Position numbers and translations under genes: made by a program | The notes under the pieces: generated by a model | Database searches by the model: none | What the model saw: only the letters and a program-made list of their open reading frames with translations | What the model was told of the DNA's origin: nothing | Shown here: positions 7,542-18,179 of the stretch, piece after piece | How positions within the stretch are numbered: the first letter of the stretch is position 1 | How the letters are laid out: each line of letters opens with the position of its first letter | Assembly: GCA_003279635.1 (NCBI GenBank) | Contig: QCHK01000010.1 | Location: 1-57,048 of the forward strand | DNA from: Prochlorococcus sp. AG-402-B05 | Lineage (GTDB): Bacteria > Cyanobacteriota > Cyanobacteriia > PCC-6307 > Cyanobiaceae | DNA length: 57,048 nucleotides | Direction: 5' to 3'

Positions 7542-9215
7542 ATGGCAAAACTTCTAAGTTTTTCAGACGAATCCCGTGGTGCTCTAGAAAAAGGAGTAAA
7601 CAATTTAGCCAACGCTCTAAAAGTCACAATTGGACCTAAAGGTAGAAATGTTGTTATTGAAAAGAAATTTGGAGCCCCAGATATAGTTAATGATGGAGTA
7701 ACTATTGCCAAGGAAATAGATCTTGAAGATCCATTTGAAAATTTAGGCGCAAAACTCATTGAACAAGTTGCATCAAAAACGAAGGAAAAAGCTGGCGATG
7801 GAACAACTACTGCAACAGTTTTAGCTCAATTTATGGTTCAAGAAGGTTTGAGAAATACAGCCGCCGGAGCCAGCCCAATCGAATTAAGAAGGGGAATGGA
7901 AAAGGCTGTAGCTCAAATAGTTGATGATCTAAAGAAAAAAAGCAAATCAGTCAGTGGTGATGCTATTAAGCAAGTTGCGACAGTAAGTGCCGGTGGAGAC
8001 GAGGAAATAGGTTCAATGATTGCAGATGCAATAGATAAGGTAAGTTTTGATGGAGTGATAACAGTTGAGGAATCCAAATCTCTAGCCACCGAGTTAGATA
8101 TCACTGAGGGAATGGCATTTGATAGAGGCTATAGCTCTCCATATTTTGTGACAGATGAAGATCGATTAATTTGCGAATATGAAAATCCATCAATCCTAAT
8201 TACTGACAAAAAGATTTCATCAATTGCCGATCTCATTCCTGTTCTAGAAACAGTTCAAAAGAACGGAACACCATTAATAATTCTTGCAGAAGAAGTAGAG
8301 GGTGAAGCATTAGCCACATTAGTAGTAAATAAAAATCGTGGTGTTTTACAGGTAGCAGCTGTTAGGGCTCCATCATTTGGCGAGAGAAGAAAAGCTGCTC
8401 TTGGAGATATTGCAGTATTAACTGGCGGCACATTAATAAGTGAAGATAAAGCAATGAGTCTTGAGAAAGTTCAAATTTCTGACCTAGGTCAAGCAAGAAA
8501 AGTAACAATTACAAAAGAGAGCACAACAATTGTCGCAAATGAGAATCAAAACACCGAACTATCTAATCGCATTGCCTCAATCAAGAGAGAACTTGACGAA
8601 ACAGATTCTGAGTACGATCAAGAGAAGTTAAATGAGAGAATCGCTAAACTTGCTGGCGGTGTAGCTGTGATTAAAGTCGGAGCTCCAACTGAAACTGAAT
8701 TAAAGAACAGAAAGCTCAGAATCGAGGATGCTCTGAATGCAACTCGTGCAGCCATTGAAGAAGGTATTGTTGCAGGTGGTGGAACGACTCTTCTTGCACT
8801 AAGTGAAGGACTTGGAGATTTAGCTAAAAAATTAGAGGGTGATCAAAAAACCGGAGTTGAAATAATAAAAAGATCCTTAGCTGCTCCAACAAAACAGATA
8901 GCCATCAATGCTGGATTTAACGGAGATGTTGTTGTATCAGATATCAAGCGTTTAGGCAAAGGCTTCAATGCACAAACTGGAGAGTACGAGGATTTGCTTG
9001 AAGCAGGAATCTTAGATGCTTCAAAAGTAATACGACTTGCTCTTCAAGATGCTGTATCAATTGCCTCACTGCTCATAACTACTGAAGTTGTTATTGCTGA
9101 TAAACCTGAGCCACCAACAGCGCCAGGAGCTGAAGGTGGAGACCCAATGGGTGGTATGGGTGGTATGGGTGGTATGGGTGGTATGGGTGGTATGGGAATG
9201 CCTGGAATGATGTAA
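7542..9215 (+). CDS. groL: Chaperonin GroEL (60-kDa, HSP60)
   Basis: 557 residues, close to the usual 540-550. The ATP-binding signature [12 protein letters not shown] is near residue 84 and the family core [20 protein letters not shown] is intact. The C-terminus carries five GGM repeats and ends GMPGMM, encoded by a GGTGGTATG tandem repeat at about 9150-9195. No groES precedes it, so it is the stand-alone paralogue; cyanobacteria usually also carry a groES-groEL operon elsewhere. I see no CIRCE inverted repeat upstream, so HrcA control is not supported here. It forms the double-ring folding chamber in the cytoplasm. Confidence 0.97.
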   Translation: MAKLLSFSDESRGALEKGVNNLANALKVTIGPKGRNVVIEKKFGAPDIVNDGVTIAKEIDLEDPFENLGAKLIEQVASKTKEKAGDGTTTATVLAQFMVQEGLRNTAAGASPIELRRGMEKAVAQIVDDLKKKSKSVSGDAIKQVATVSAGGDEEIGSMIADAIDKVSFDGVITVEESKSLATELDITEGMAFDRGYSSPYFVTDEDRLICEYENPSILITDKKISSIADLIPVLETVQKNGTPLIILAEEVEGEALATLVVNKNRGVLQVAAVRAPSFGERRKAALGDIAVLTGGTLISEDKAMSLEKVQISDLGQARKVTITKESTTIVANENQNTELSNRIASIKRELDETDSEYDQEKLNERIAKLAGGVAVIKVGAPTETELKNRKLRIEDALNATRAAIEEGIVAGGGTTLLALSEGLGDLAKKLEGDQKTGVEIIKRSLAAPTKQIAINAGFNGDVVVSDIKRLGKGFNAQTGEYEDLLEAGILDASKVIRLALQDAVSIASLLITTEVVIADKPEPPTAPGAEGGDPMGGMGGMGGMGGMGGMGMPGMM

Positions 9216-9279
9216 GAAAATAAAAAGATCTACAATTTCAAATTAGAAAATTAGAAATTAATAAAAACTAATTTAGAAC

Positions 9280-9756
9280 TTATTTTCTTAACAACCACTT
9301 CTTGAGATAACTATATTTAGGTTTAGGAGGCAAAGGAATCAAAGCTTTTATTTCAGGTTGGCTTTTACTGTCTTTGGATATATTTATAGCTTTGTCTTCA
9401 TAATTTTTTTTCTCAGCTATTGAATAAGATGTAATTATAAAAGTTTTATCATTCTCATCCTTAACTGACTCATCAAGCTCTTTGTTTATTATTTCTTTTG
9501 ACTGATTAACATCGTCTTTAATAGAAGTTTCTTTTTCGCCCTCGAAAGAATTTTCTTTTGATTGATCAATTTTTTGATTATCTACATTATTTGGGTTTTG
9601 ATCTAACTGTTTTAAATCTAGGCTTTGCAGTTCTTCCAAACTATCTACTCCAAAACGATGAGCCCATTGAGATTTCAGGAGAAAATATAAATCATTATCA
9701 TTAGCCTTTAGAGCTTCTATAATTTGTTTTTGTAGCTGATACTTTCTAGACTCCAA
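9280..9756 (-). CDS. Hypothetical protein, acidic/Ser-Lys-rich middle
   Basis: 158 residues from ATG at 9756. The N-terminal ~50 residues look folded (YQLQKQIIEALKANDNDLYF, LKSQWAHRFGV). A low-complexity Asn/Asp/Lys/Ser region follows, with a short basic Pro-rich end (PLPPKPKYSYLKKWLLRK). There is no signal peptide or membrane segment. It lies in the same orientation as the ABC exporter pair and just upstream of neither. Function unknown. Confidence 0.6.
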   Translation of the reverse strand: MESRKYQLQKQIIEALKANDNDLYFLLKSQWAHRFGVDSLEELQSLDLKQLDQNPNNVDNQKIDQSKENSFEGEKETSIKDDVNQSKEIINKELDESVKDENDKTFIITSYSIAEKKNYEDKAINISKDSKSQPEIKALIPLPPKPKYSYLKKWLLRK

Positions 9757-9785
9757 GGTTCTTTTAAATCGCTAAATTAAGATTA

Positions 9786-10640
9786 TCAAGCAAGTTTGCG
9801 ATTTAAAAGAGGTCTGATAAGAAAAAATAATCCAACTGTAAGAATCAATAGAATTGCTAAGCAAGAATATCCATTCACTTCTCCATAAGGAGCATTAATT
9901 AAAACTGCTCTCAGATCGACAGAACTTTGGTAAGCCATTCGAATAGGTTCAATCGCAAATGTTAATGGATTAATTGATGCTATCCATCCAAGCCATTCAG
10001 GCATAAAAGATATGGGGGCTAGGGCTGTGCTAGCAAAAAGGACAGGCAGATTAGCTATGAAGATAATTGCAATTAATTCTATATGTCCTGGTAAAACAAA
10101 GGCCAACCCAAGACTCAGGCCAGTTATTGCAAATACCAATAACAATAATGTTATTGCTATGAGAAGAAAACCTCCCAGACTTGGCCATCCATAACCCAAT
10201 AGAGCAGAAGTTGCCATTATTGCAAAACTCTGCAAAAGGCTAATAGAAGTTATATAGATTACTGAAGAAATTACTATTGAACTTCTACTACTCAATGGTG
10301 CAACTAATAGTCGATTTAGAAAACCAAATTCTCTATCAAACATCAAAGGGAGGCCAGCATTAAGAGCACCACTAAAAGCAGTAAAGACTATTAATCCTGC
10401 ACCAAGGAATTCTCCATAGCTACTGCTCCCTGGCAAAAAATCAATAGGAGCTTTAGAGAATAACGCTGCAAAAAGTAAAAGCCATATCAAAGGCTGGAGA
10501 ATCCCTGCAAATAAAGTTGAGGGTCGTCGAATTAATTGAATGAAAAGCCTCCAAGTTAGAGCAGAAATCTCCTGAGACATTTCATTCAAATCATTTCTAG
10601 ATTGCTTTTCCTGCTGAAGTGATGGGTTAGTAGTAATCAT
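9786..10640 (-). CDS. ABC-2 type exporter permease
   Basis: 284 residues with about six membrane helices in the ABC-2 (DrrB/NodJ-like) arrangement. PSTLFAGILQPLIWLLLF opens the first helix, FDREFGFLNRLLVAPLS is the typical cytosolic coupling segment, and NPLTFAIEPIRMAY sits before the last helix. It follows the ATPase gene by 31 bp on the same strand, so the two should form one exporter in the inner membrane. Substrate is unknown; the closest named families move drugs, lipids or polysaccharides. Confidence 0.88.
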   Translation of the reverse strand: MITTNPSLQQEKQSRNDLNEMSQEISALTWRLFIQLIRRPSTLFAGILQPLIWLLLFAALFSKAPIDFLPGSSSYGEFLGAGLIVFTAFSGALNAGLPLMFDREFGFLNRLLVAPLSSRSSIVISSVIYITSISLLQSFAIMATSALLGYGWPSLGGFLLIAITLLLLVFAITGLSLGLAFVLPGHIELIAIIFIANLPVLFASTALAPISFMPEWLGWIASINPLTFAIEPIRMAYQSSVDLRAVLINAPYGEVNGYSCLAILLILTVGLFFLIRPLLNRKLA

Positions 10641-10671
10641 GTGTTTAATAATTCAGGAGTAATAAAGTTAA

Positions 10672-11685
10672 TTAACGCATCGATTTCTTATTCTCAAGCT
10701 TAAAATCTCTTTTACCCGCAAGTTCTAATTCAGCGTCCATAAGCGTTTTTCCTGTCGCCTGCAGATAAACATCATCTAAACTTGGCCTACTGTGAGAAAG
10801 AGCAAAGACTTCAAAATTTTCTTTTGAAAGATGAGCCGACAAATTAGATATAACATCATTACTTTGCACTAAAAAGTTTAGCGAATATCCTTGCGTTTGA
10901 TTCACCACTACATTTGACACTCCATTTATATTTTTAATTAATTTCTTTACAGATTCAGCTTCTACTTCATCACTGAACTCTCGCACCCTAAGTGTCACTC
11001 TATCTCCACCAAGTTCTTTTTTTAAATCATCTGGTTTTCCACTAGCAATGACTTTTCCTTTATCAATAATAGCTATCTCATCCGCCAATTCATCTACTTC
11101 CTCAAGATAATGACTACTTAAAAGAATTGTAGTTTCTTTATTTCTTAGTTCCTTCAATAATCCCCAAATAACTGATCGACTTTCTATGTCCAACCCAACA
11201 GTAGGTTCATCAAGAATCAATAATTCTGGTTCATGCAACAATCCTGATGAGAGGTCAAGTCTTCTTTTCATACCTCCCGAAAAAGAACCACATCGTCTAT
11301 CAATCCATTCATGCATATCCAGTCTATCTATCAATTCTTCAATTCTGTTTTTCTTATATTTTTTATCAAGATGATAAAGATCTCCTTGAAGCTGTAACAA
11401 CTCTCTACCTGTAAGTATTTTATCGATTGCGACATCTTGAGCTACATAACCCAATCTTCGTCTGGTTTCTTTTTCCTCAAACAAGACATTATGTCCCCCG
11501 ACCTCAACATAACCAGAATCAGGCGAAAGGAGAGTACAGATAATTCTAAGTGCAGTGCTTTTACCTGCCCCGTTTGGGCCCAATAATCCATACAAAGAAC
11601 CTTTAGGAACTTCGAGGTTAAGTCCATTTAGAGCCATAACAGAGCCATAAGACTTAAATAGATCTCTAAGTTTGATGAAAAACAT
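10672..11685 (-). CDS. ABC transporter ATP-binding protein, DrrA-like
   Basis: 337 residues. Walker A GPNGAGKST is near residue 37, the ABC signature FSGGMKRRLDLSS, Walker B LLILDEPTVGLD and the switch His in LLSSHYLEEVDELAD. The C-terminal ~100 residues contain the DrrA-type extra domain (SHSRPSLDDVYLQATGKTL). It is immediately upstream of the ABC-2 permease and powers it. Start ATG at 11685. Confidence 0.92.
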   Translation of the reverse strand: MFFIKLRDLFKSYGSVMALNGLNLEVPKGSLYGLLGPNGAGKSTALRIICTLLSPDSGYVEVGGHNVLFEEKETRRRLGYVAQDVAIDKILTGRELLQLQGDLYHLDKKYKKNRIEELIDRLDMHEWIDRRCGSFSGGMKRRLDLSSGLLHEPELLILDEPTVGLDIESRSVIWGLLKELRNKETTILLSSHYLEEVDELADEIAIIDKGKVIASGKPDDLKKELGGDRVTLRVREFSDEVEAESVKKLIKNINGVSNVVVNQTQGYSLNFLVQSNDVISNLSAHLSKENFEVFALSHSRPSLDDVYLQATGKTLMDAELELAGKRDFKLENKKSMR

Positions 11686-11786
11686 CTAGGAATAAATTGC
11701 CTAAAAAGATAAGCTGATATCTTCTAACAAATTCTAATTAATTTTGGAGAGCAAGTTCATAAAGTTTTTATTTTTATTTTATAGAT

Positions 11787-12836
11787 TTACGAAAATCCGA
11801 TATAGAAGTCTCTAATTAAAGCTATTAACTGATCATTAAAAACAATTGACACTTGTAATCTACTAATAACCAGCAAAAAACAAATCCCGAACATATAAAG
11901 AATAGACCATCGAAATAAACCCTTCGCACGATCTAAATCTTCAGGATTATCTCTTAATCTGGAAACCAATTGAAGAAGTCTTGAATTATAAGGTAGTAAT
12001 AAAATTCCATATAATAAACCTCCTTCAGGTAAAACGAAGCACCCTAAAAAGCTTAAAAAAACAGTTAGATAGCCATACACAGAGATAGCCTTAACTGTAA
12101 CAAAAGGTCCACTTACTGTAGGAAGCATAGGAATGCCAACAGATCGATAGTCCTCTTTCAACAAGATGGCCAAAGCCCAAAAATGTGCTGGGGTCCAAAC
12201 CATAACCAAAGAGAATAGCCACCAACCACCTAATCCAATATGTCCTGCCGCTGCTGAAGCTCCTACAAGAGGGGGAATTGCTCCAGCGACACCTCCAAAA
12301 ACTATATTTTGAGATGTTCTAGGTTTTAAGAAAGCTGTATAGAGAAGTACGTAACTACAAAGTCCTAAAAGAGTAAGTCCCGCTGCTAAACAGTTAACTC
12401 CACTTACTAAAAGGGCTGAAGAAACAAGTGTACAAGCAATTGCTCCAATAAAAACAGAAGACTGAGAAAGGCGACCAGAAGGTAATGCTCTATTACTCGT
12501 TCGTTTCATTCGCTTATCAAGATCTTGTTCCCATAAGCAATTAAGAGCTCCTGCAGCCGCAGCGGCAAGGGCTCCTCCTGCTAAAGTGCATGCCATTCTT
12601 GGAGAAGGTAATGGCCATTGCTCAGAAAGAGCCATTCCTCCAACAGTTGTTGCAAGTAAAAGAGGAATTAATCTTGGTTTGGCGACTTCTAGCCAAGCTG
12701 GCAGTTTAATACGCTTTCTAGAGGGAACTATTTCCTCGCGATTAACGGGCTGTGTAATTAATTCTGATGTAGAGCTAACCATGACATGTCTCCAATGTTG
12801 ATTGGTTGATATAAAGTGATTGGGAAGAGTCATCAT
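11787..12836 (-). CDS. ctaB: Protoheme IX farnesyltransferase (heme O synthase)
   Basis: Adds a farnesyl chain to heme B, the first step toward heme A for the aa3-type oxidase. UbiA-family motifs are present: [20 protein letters not shown] with PSG following (the Mg-prenyl-diphosphate site) and [15 protein letters not shown] in the second site. About nine membrane helices. As listed it has 349 residues, but an internal ATG at 12782 (MVSSTSELI) would overlap the end of ctaA by only 8 bp and gives a length closer to the family, so it is a likely alternative start. Operon with ctaA. Confidence 0.95.
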   Translation of the reverse strand: MMTLPNHFISTNQHWRHVMVSSTSELITQPVNREEIVPSRKRIKLPAWLEVAKPRLIPLLLATTVGGMALSEQWPLPSPRMACTLAGGALAAAAAGALNCLWEQDLDKRMKRTSNRALPSGRLSQSSVFIGAIACTLVSSALLVSGVNCLAAGLTLLGLCSYVLLYTAFLKPRTSQNIVFGGVAGAIPPLVGASAAAGHIGLGGWWLFSLVMVWTPAHFWALAILLKEDYRSVGIPMLPTVSGPFVTVKAISVYGYLTVFLSFLGCFVLPEGGLLYGILLLPYNSRLLQLVSRLRDNPEDLDRAKGLFRWSILYMFGICFLLVISRLQVSIVFNDQLIALIRDFYIGFS

Positions 12837-13701
12837 TTCCTCTACCTTTAAAATTCAAGGCTGCTATTAAGGCAACTAACAAGCAGGCAATTAGTTGATG
12901 ACCAATAATAAGGCTAGGCTCACTCATCCTTAGATGAATAGAAAAAGCTCCTAAAAGGATTTGTGAAATGATCAAAAAAATAATCGTTAAAAGATAGGGC
13001 CATTGCTTAATAAAAACATCTCTCTGTAAAGATGAAACAATTACAAATAAAATCACCAAAAAGCTCACTGGTATAGCACTTAATCGATGAAGTCCTAAAA
13101 GATTGCAAGACTCTCCCAAATCCAAGCATCTTTGAGCAGCCCACGAGGTTGCCACCCGACTACCTAGTAAAGACTGAGCGATCACTGCAAAAAGGGATAC
13201 AAATCCAAAACAACGAAGCCAAGTTGGAAAAATTGATTTACCTGGATTAAGTAATTGTTGAGTCACACCACTCATAATGGCAACAAGAGTAAATGCAACT
13301 AAAAGATGAGCCATGATGACTAAAGATGGTAATAATTGCAGTACTGTCAAAGCGCCTAAAAAACCCTGCAGAGAAACCAAAAGAGTCAAGAATCCATAGA
13401 TCCAAGGAAGCCATTTAGGTAAAGTTTTTGCCCAGTACAAAGAGAAAGCAAATTGTGTAATTAACACAATCCCTACGAAGAAGGCATCTAAGCGATGAAA
13501 CCATTCCAGGAAGACTTGTAAATTCATTTGCCTACCAGGCAAAAACGATCCGTAGCAAAGGGGCCAGTCTGGGCAAGCAAGACCAGCCTCCATAACTCTG
13601 GTTGCTCCTCCTATCACTACAAGAGCGATAAGTGCAACCACCACGTGAGCAGCAAGCTGGCCCAATCTAAAGAGTGGCTTAGGTGGATAAATAACCTGCA
13701 C
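12775..13701 (-). CDS. ctaA: Heme A synthase (CtaA/COX15)
   Basis: 308 residues, eight predicted helices. Signature segments are [20 protein letters not shown], with the conserved Cys/Trp loop, and a helix with [14 protein letters not shown] holding a heme-ligand His; later His residues are at [15 protein letters not shown] and GHQLIA. It oxidises the methyl of heme O to formyl. It is transcribed away from the cox operon, with a 182-bp shared upstream region, so both sides of oxidase assembly could be co-regulated. Confidence 0.95.
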   Translation of the reverse strand: MQVIYPPKPLFRLGQLAAHVVVALIALVVIGGATRVMEAGLACPDWPLCYGSFLPGRQMNLQVFLEWFHRLDAFFVGIVLITQFAFSLYWAKTLPKWLPWIYGFLTLLVSLQGFLGALTVLQLLPSLVIMAHLLVAFTLVAIMSGVTQQLLNPGKSIFPTWLRCFGFVSLFAVIAQSLLGSRVATSWAAQRCLDLGESCNLLGLHRLSAIPVSFLVILFVIVSSLQRDVFIKQWPYLLTIIFLIISQILLGAFSIHLRMSEPSLIIGHQLIACLLVALIAALNFKGRGNDDSSQSLYINQSTLETCHG

Positions 13702-13883
13702 GTATGCAAAAATCCATCAAGATCATTGTTTACTCAACGTAGCGATTACTTCTTACACGTCACCTAAATAAACTGACTGGAACATAAAGATTCTCTTTAA
13801 AAAAATTATTCATCTTGAATTAACAATTAGCCGATACATTAATTACTTTTGCCCATAACCTATAGATAGAAAAGGAGATCTTC

Positions 13884-14696
13884 TTGCCGAAACTGTCGGC
13901 CATCTTAACTCTTACAACAAGTTTAATCCTTGGAATAGCTGGAGTTTGGGTTGCGTACAACGTAAATATGCTTCCCGTGAGCGCGAGCATGAATGCTCCT
14001 GTTTACGATGAACTCTATCGAGTCCTGTTCATTATTGGCGTCATACTTTTCATAGGTATGACTGCTTTAGTAATTTATAGTCTTATTCAATTTCGTCGTA
14101 GACCTGGAGAAACTGGAGATGGCATTGACTTAGAGGGTAATATTTCTCTCGAAATTTTCTGGACAGCAGTTCCTGCAATTGTTGTTTTATTTGTAGGTTT
14201 ATATAGCTACGATATTTATGATCGAATGGGTGGTATGCAACCTTTAATGCATGATCACAGTGGTCAAATGGATAATCAGGCCGAGAGAGTGTGGGGAGGG
14301 ATTGGTTCTGGTCCAATTGAGTCTTCATCTAAGAAAAATTCATCCTCATTACCAATTGAGTTAACTGCAATGCAATTTGCTTTTATCTTTCATTATCCAA
14401 AAGGAGATATTATTTCGGGCGAACTTCATGTTCCTGTTGGAAGAGAAGTTAGTTTAAAAATGGAATCTAAAGATGTAATACATGCTTTTTGGGTGCCTCA
14501 ATTCAGACTTAAACAAGATGTCATTCCTGGCCAACCAACTATTTTAAATTTCACTCCTACAAAAGCAGGCAATTTCCCAATTGTTTGCGCAGAATTATGT
14601 GGTCCTTATCATGGTGGGATGAGATCAAACGTAATAGTTGATAAACAAGAAGACTTTGATACTTGGTTAAAAGAAAACTCTAAAGAATCAATATAA
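13884..14696 (+). CDS. coxB: Cytochrome c oxidase subunit II
   Basis: TTG start at 13884, chosen because AAGGAGAT lies 5 bp upstream. 270 residues: two N-terminal helices (signal/anchor, then VLFIIGVILFIGMTALVI), then the periplasmic cupredoxin domain. The CuA ligands are complete in CAELCGPYHGGM, plus a His in DVIHAFWVP. It takes electrons from cytochrome c or plastocyanin. First gene of a tight coxB-coxA-coxC operon (4-bp gap to coxA). Confidence 0.95.
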   Translation: MPKLSAILTLTTSLILGIAGVWVAYNVNMLPVSASMNAPVYDELYRVLFIIGVILFIGMTALVIYSLIQFRRRPGETGDGIDLEGNISLEIFWTAVPAIVVLFVGLYSYDIYDRMGGMQPLMHDHSGQMDNQAERVWGGIGSGPIESSSKKNSSSLPIELTAMQFAFIFHYPKGDIISGELHVPVGREVSLKMESKDVIHAFWVPQFRLKQDVIPGQPTILNFTPTKAGNFPIVCAELCGPYHGGMRSNVIVDKQEDFDTWLKENSKESI

Positions 14697-14700
14697 GTTC

Positions 14701-16341
14701 ATGACTATTTCACTCAAACCAAACAACTCTTCTCCAGAAAAACTTCAACCAACTGGATGGCTCAAATATCTGAGTTTTAGTCTTGATCACAAAGTCATAG
14801 GACTTCAATATTTAGTTTGTGGTTTCTTGTTTTATTTAATTGGAGGATCTTTAGCTGGAGCAATAAGAGTAGAACTCATCAGTCCCCTCTCAGATTTTAT
14901 GCCTAGAGAGGTTTACAACCAGGTTTTAACTCTCCACGGCACAATCATGATTTTCTTATGGATCGTGCCTGTAGTAAATGGTGCCTTTGGAAACTATTTA
15001 ATACCCTTTTATGTTGGAGCTAGAGACATGGCTTTTCCAAGGCTGAATGCAGTTGCTTTTTGGCTAATACCTCCCTCTGGCTTAATGTTGATAACAAGTT
15101 ATTTCATAAACGGAGCCGCACAATCTGGGTGGACAGCTTACCCACCCTTAAGCATCACGACTCCAGCCGCTGGGCAAATCATTTGGATATTAAGTGTCTT
15201 GCTTTTGGGTGGGAGCTCAATTTTTGGTGGTATTAATTTCATCGCCACCATTCTCAAGCTAAGGAGACCTGATCTTAAATTAATGCAATTACCTATGTAT
15301 TGCTGGGCAATGCTTGGCACGAGTATTCTTGTGGTTCTATCAACTCCTGTTCTCGCTGGTACTCTAATACTTCTAAGCTTTGACATAGTTGCTCATACCG
15401 GTTTCTTTAATCCAAGTCTTGGTGGGAATGTAATCGTTTATCAACATCTTTTTTGGTTTTACTCGCATCCTGCTGTTTATATCATGGTCTTACCTGCCTT
15501 TGGTTTAGTCAGTGAAATACTTCCAATCCATAGTAGAAAACCACTTTTTGGCTATACAACAATGGTCTTCTCAATTATGGGAATAGTTGTTCTGGGTCTA
15601 ATTGTTTGGGCTCATCATATGTTTACAAGCGGTACTCCTCCTTGGATGCGCTTATTTTTTACAATCGCTACTGCATTCATAGCTGTTCCCACAGGGATTA
15701 AATTTTTTAATTGGGTTGCCACCTTATGGGGAGGAAAAATATCACTTAATGCCGCAATGTTATTTTCCTGCGGATTTATTATCAACTTTGTTTTAGGTGG
15801 TATAACGGGAGTTGCATTGGCGCAAGTACCTTTTGATGTTCATGTACACGACACTTATTTTGTTGTTGCCCATTTTCATTACATAGTATATGGCGGTTCT
15901 GTCTTTGTTATCTTCTCCTCGATTTATCACTGGTTCCCAAAATTTACTGGAAAAATGCTCAATGAAAATCTTGGAAGATTCCACTTTATAATTACTTTTA
16001 TAGGCTTTAATCTTTGTTTTGCTCCTCAACATTGGCTAGGTTTAAACGGAATGCCTCGACGAGTTGCCGAATACGATCCACAATTTCAGTTAATCAATCA
16101 AATTAGTAGCGTAGGTGCATTATTAATGGCTTTAAGTACGTTACCTTTCCTATGGAATATTCTTCAAAGCATCCTATACGGGGAAGAAGCTGGTGATAAC
16201 CCTTGGAATGCACTAACTCCTGAGTGGTTAACAAGTTCTCCTCCACCTGTTGAGAATTGGGACGGAGAGGCCCCACTCGTTCTTGAACCTTATGGTTATG
16301 GAAAAAAAGATTCAAATGAGACTCAGGAGGCAATCAGATGA
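14701..16341 (+). CDS. coxA: Cytochrome c oxidase subunit I
   Basis: 546 residues, twelve membrane helices. Low-spin heme His in LTLHGTIMIF. CuB/active-site motif FYSHPAVYIMVLPAFG, which includes the His-Tyr crosslink pair, and WAHHMFTSG. HDTYFVVAHFHYIVYGG carries the heme a3 and low-spin heme His residues. It reduces oxygen to water and pumps protons. The stop overlaps the coxC start by 4 bp (ATGA). Confidence 0.97.
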   Translation: MTISLKPNNSSPEKLQPTGWLKYLSFSLDHKVIGLQYLVCGFLFYLIGGSLAGAIRVELISPLSDFMPREVYNQVLTLHGTIMIFLWIVPVVNGAFGNYLIPFYVGARDMAFPRLNAVAFWLIPPSGLMLITSYFINGAAQSGWTAYPPLSITTPAAGQIIWILSVLLLGGSSIFGGINFIATILKLRRPDLKLMQLPMYCWAMLGTSILVVLSTPVLAGTLILLSFDIVAHTGFFNPSLGGNVIVYQHLFWFYSHPAVYIMVLPAFGLVSEILPIHSRKPLFGYTTMVFSIMGIVVLGLIVWAHHMFTSGTPPWMRLFFTIATAFIAVPTGIKFFNWVATLWGGKISLNAAMLFSCGFIINFVLGGITGVALAQVPFDVHVHDTYFVVAHFHYIVYGGSVFVIFSSIYHWFPKFTGKMLNENLGRFHFIITFIGFNLCFAPQHWLGLNGMPRRVAEYDPQFQLINQISSVGALLMALSTLPFLWNILQSILYGEEAGDNPWNALTPEWLTSSPPPVENWDGEAPLVLEPYGYGKKDSNETQEAIR

Positions 16342-16943
16342 CATCACTAGTCCCAAAAGAGCAATCCTCAGAAAGCAAAAATGACCTCTCAACTGAAGAA
16401 CATGAAGATTTTCGTTTATTTGGCTTAATAGCTTTTTTAATTGCAGACGGGATGACCTTTGCAGGTTTTTTTGCGGCATATCTCACTTTCAAAGCAGTTA
16501 ATCCAATTGGTCCTGATGCTATTTATGAATTAGAACTACCTTTACCAACTTTAAATACAATCTTGCTCTTGGTTAGTAGCTTTACTTTTCATCGGGCTGG
16601 GAAATTCCTAGAAAAGAATGAATCAAAACAATGCCAAAAATGGCTTCTCATAACAGGTGTATTGGGAGTGGCATTTTTAATCAGTCAGATGTTTGAGTAC
16701 TTTACTTTGCCTTTTGGATTAACTGATAACCTTTTTGCTAGTACTTTTTATGCATTGACTGGCTTTCATGGGCTTCACGTAACACTTGGATCATTAATGA
16801 TAATGATTATTTGGTGGCAAACACGTGTCCCATCTGGCCGAGTGAATAATCAAAACAAGTTTCCATTTGAGGCCGTAGAGCTCTATTGGCACTTCGTTGA
16901 TGGGATTTGGGTCATTTTATTCATTATCCTTTACCTGCTTTGA
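16338..16943 (+). CDS. coxC: Cytochrome c oxidase subunit III
   Basis: 201 residues, five helices, the short bacterial form. Family motifs are ALTGFHGLHVTLGS and AVELYWHFVDGIWVILF. The start overlaps coxA by 4 bp. It stabilises subunit I and supports the oxygen and proton paths. No further operon gene follows before the abrB gene at 17039. Confidence 0.95.
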   Translation: MTSLVPKEQSSESKNDLSTEEHEDFRLFGLIAFLIADGMTFAGFFAAYLTFKAVNPIGPDAIYELELPLPTLNTILLLVSSFTFHRAGKFLEKNESKQCQKWLLITGVLGVAFLISQMFEYFTLPFGLTDNLFASTFYALTGFHGLHVTLGSLMIMIIWWQTRVPSGRVNNQNKFPFEAVELYWHFVDGIWVILFIILYLL

Positions 16944-17038
16944 GAGTTAAATATTGATACTAAGCAAGAATCTTTCAATTAATTTGTTGCCACAATTCCA
17001 CTTATTGGTCAGAATTAAGTTAATTAAATCAGTCTGAA

Positions 17039-17395
17039 ATGCTTGTTGGAAAAGAACTCCTAGACAAAGCAAGAGCTTTGAGCAACCGTCCAGAAGACGA
17101 AATAGCTAAAGGTTGTGGTTATGTTGGGCCAAGCGGAAGAGTTTTGCGTAAAAGTTTCTATCGTGCTCTAGTTGAGGCAAAGGGTTATAAGCTTCGTTCA
17201 AATGGTCCAGGAAGAGCAGGAAATAGATCTTCAAGAGGAAGGCAAGCAGAATTCCGTACAAAAGTTCATGGCAATGGCAATCTTCTTATTGGACATGCCT
17301 ATACAAAAAAATTAGGGCTTGAACCTGGACAGGAATTTCGCATTGATGTACGAAAAGAGTCAGGAGCGATAAGTTTGTTACCACTCAAGAAATAA
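17039..17395 (+). CDS. Cyanobacterial AbrB-family transcriptional regulator (cyAbrB)
   Basis: 118 residues. The N-terminal half has GYVGPSGRVLRKSFYRAL, typical of cyAbrB proteins. The DNA-binding AbrB-like part lies in the C-terminal half (LLIGHAYTKKLGLEPGQEF), opposite to Bacillus AbrB. cyAbrB proteins are global regulators of carbon and nitrogen genes in cyanobacteria. It stands alone 95 bp after coxC; joint transcription with the oxidase is possible but not shown. Confidence 0.88.
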   Translation: MLVGKELLDKARALSNRPEDEIAKGCGYVGPSGRVLRKSFYRALVEAKGYKLRSNGPGRAGNRSSRGRQAEFRTKVHGNGNLLIGHAYTKKLGLEPGQEFRIDVRKESGAISLLPLKK

Positions 17396-17440
17396 TTAAT
17401 TTCTCAAAGTAAATTATATAAATCAAACATAAATTCACTA

Positions 17441-18094
17441 TTACCAACCTTGCTCACTAAGCCACTGAGAATTAATTACTGGGCCTTGTTTCGAAATGGA
17501 ATCATTATTATTTACTTTTAAAAGTTTTTCTGCGTACTTAGCCATCAAGTCAACTTCCAAATTAACCTTTTCTCCAATTGTCAAAAACTTCAAGCATGTA
17601 TTAGACCAAGTGTGAGGTATTACTGCTACTGAAAATTCACACCCATCAACATAGATCTCAGCAATAGTAAGACTTATTCCATTTAAGCTAATACTCGCCT
17701 TATCGCACATATATCTGCAAAAGTTTAAATCCTCCCAAGATACTCTCAAATTCCAGGAATTCTTCAAATTTTTCATTGAAACAACTTTACCCAACCCGTC
17801 TATGTGTCCACTCACAATATGTCCACCTAACCGATCAGACAGACGTAATGCCGGCTCAAGATTTACATAATCATTTTTCTGGGCTTTTTCTGCAAGATTT
17901 GTTCTCTTAAGAGTCTCTTCACTTATATTTGAGAAAAAAGAATCATTCATTAATTCAGAAACTGTTAGACAGACTCCATCAACAGAAACGCTATCTCCAA
18001 GTTTTAACGGAGAAAAAGGCTTACATCCATCAACAGTTACCCCCAGATTATTTTTCTTGATCGTGCCGATAGCCTGAATTAAACCAGTAAACAT
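17441..18094 (-). CDS. ribE: Riboflavin synthase alpha chain
   Basis: 217 residues made of two lumazine-binding repeats: MFTGLIQAIG and GDSVSVDGVCLTV in the first, GGHIVSGHIDGLG and SISLNGISLTI in the second. The enzyme converts two 6,7-dimethyl-8-ribityllumazine into riboflavin plus the pyrimidine precursor. ATG at 18094. The family usually has ~210-220 residues, so it is full length. Confidence 0.95.
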   Translation of the reverse strand: MFTGLIQAIGTIKKNNLGVTVDGCKPFSPLKLGDSVSVDGVCLTVSELMNDSFFSNISEETLKRTNLAEKAQKNDYVNLEPALRLSDRLGGHIVSGHIDGLGKVVSMKNLKNSWNLRVSWEDLNFCRYMCDKASISLNGISLTIAEIYVDGCEFSVAVIPHTWSNTCLKFLTIGEKVNLEVDLMAKYAEKLLKVNNNDSISKQGPVINSQWLSEQGW

Positions 18095-18179
18095 TATTGA
18101 GCCTACAACTTTTAGAATGCTAGTTATGGTATTTAAAAATGTCTCTGAAAAAGTTTTTTGAATTTCAAAGATATTTCGG

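Noticed and set aside
7526-7759. Minus-strand ORF within groL
   Set aside because: Shadow of groL; the + strand protein is full length with all family motifs.
9150-9195. 9-bp tandem repeat as separate repeat element
   Set aside because: It encodes the GGM tail of GroEL and is explained by that gene.
15793-16333. Minus-strand ORFs inside coxA and its 3' end
   Set aside because: Antisense shadows of coxA, low-complexity translations without motifs.
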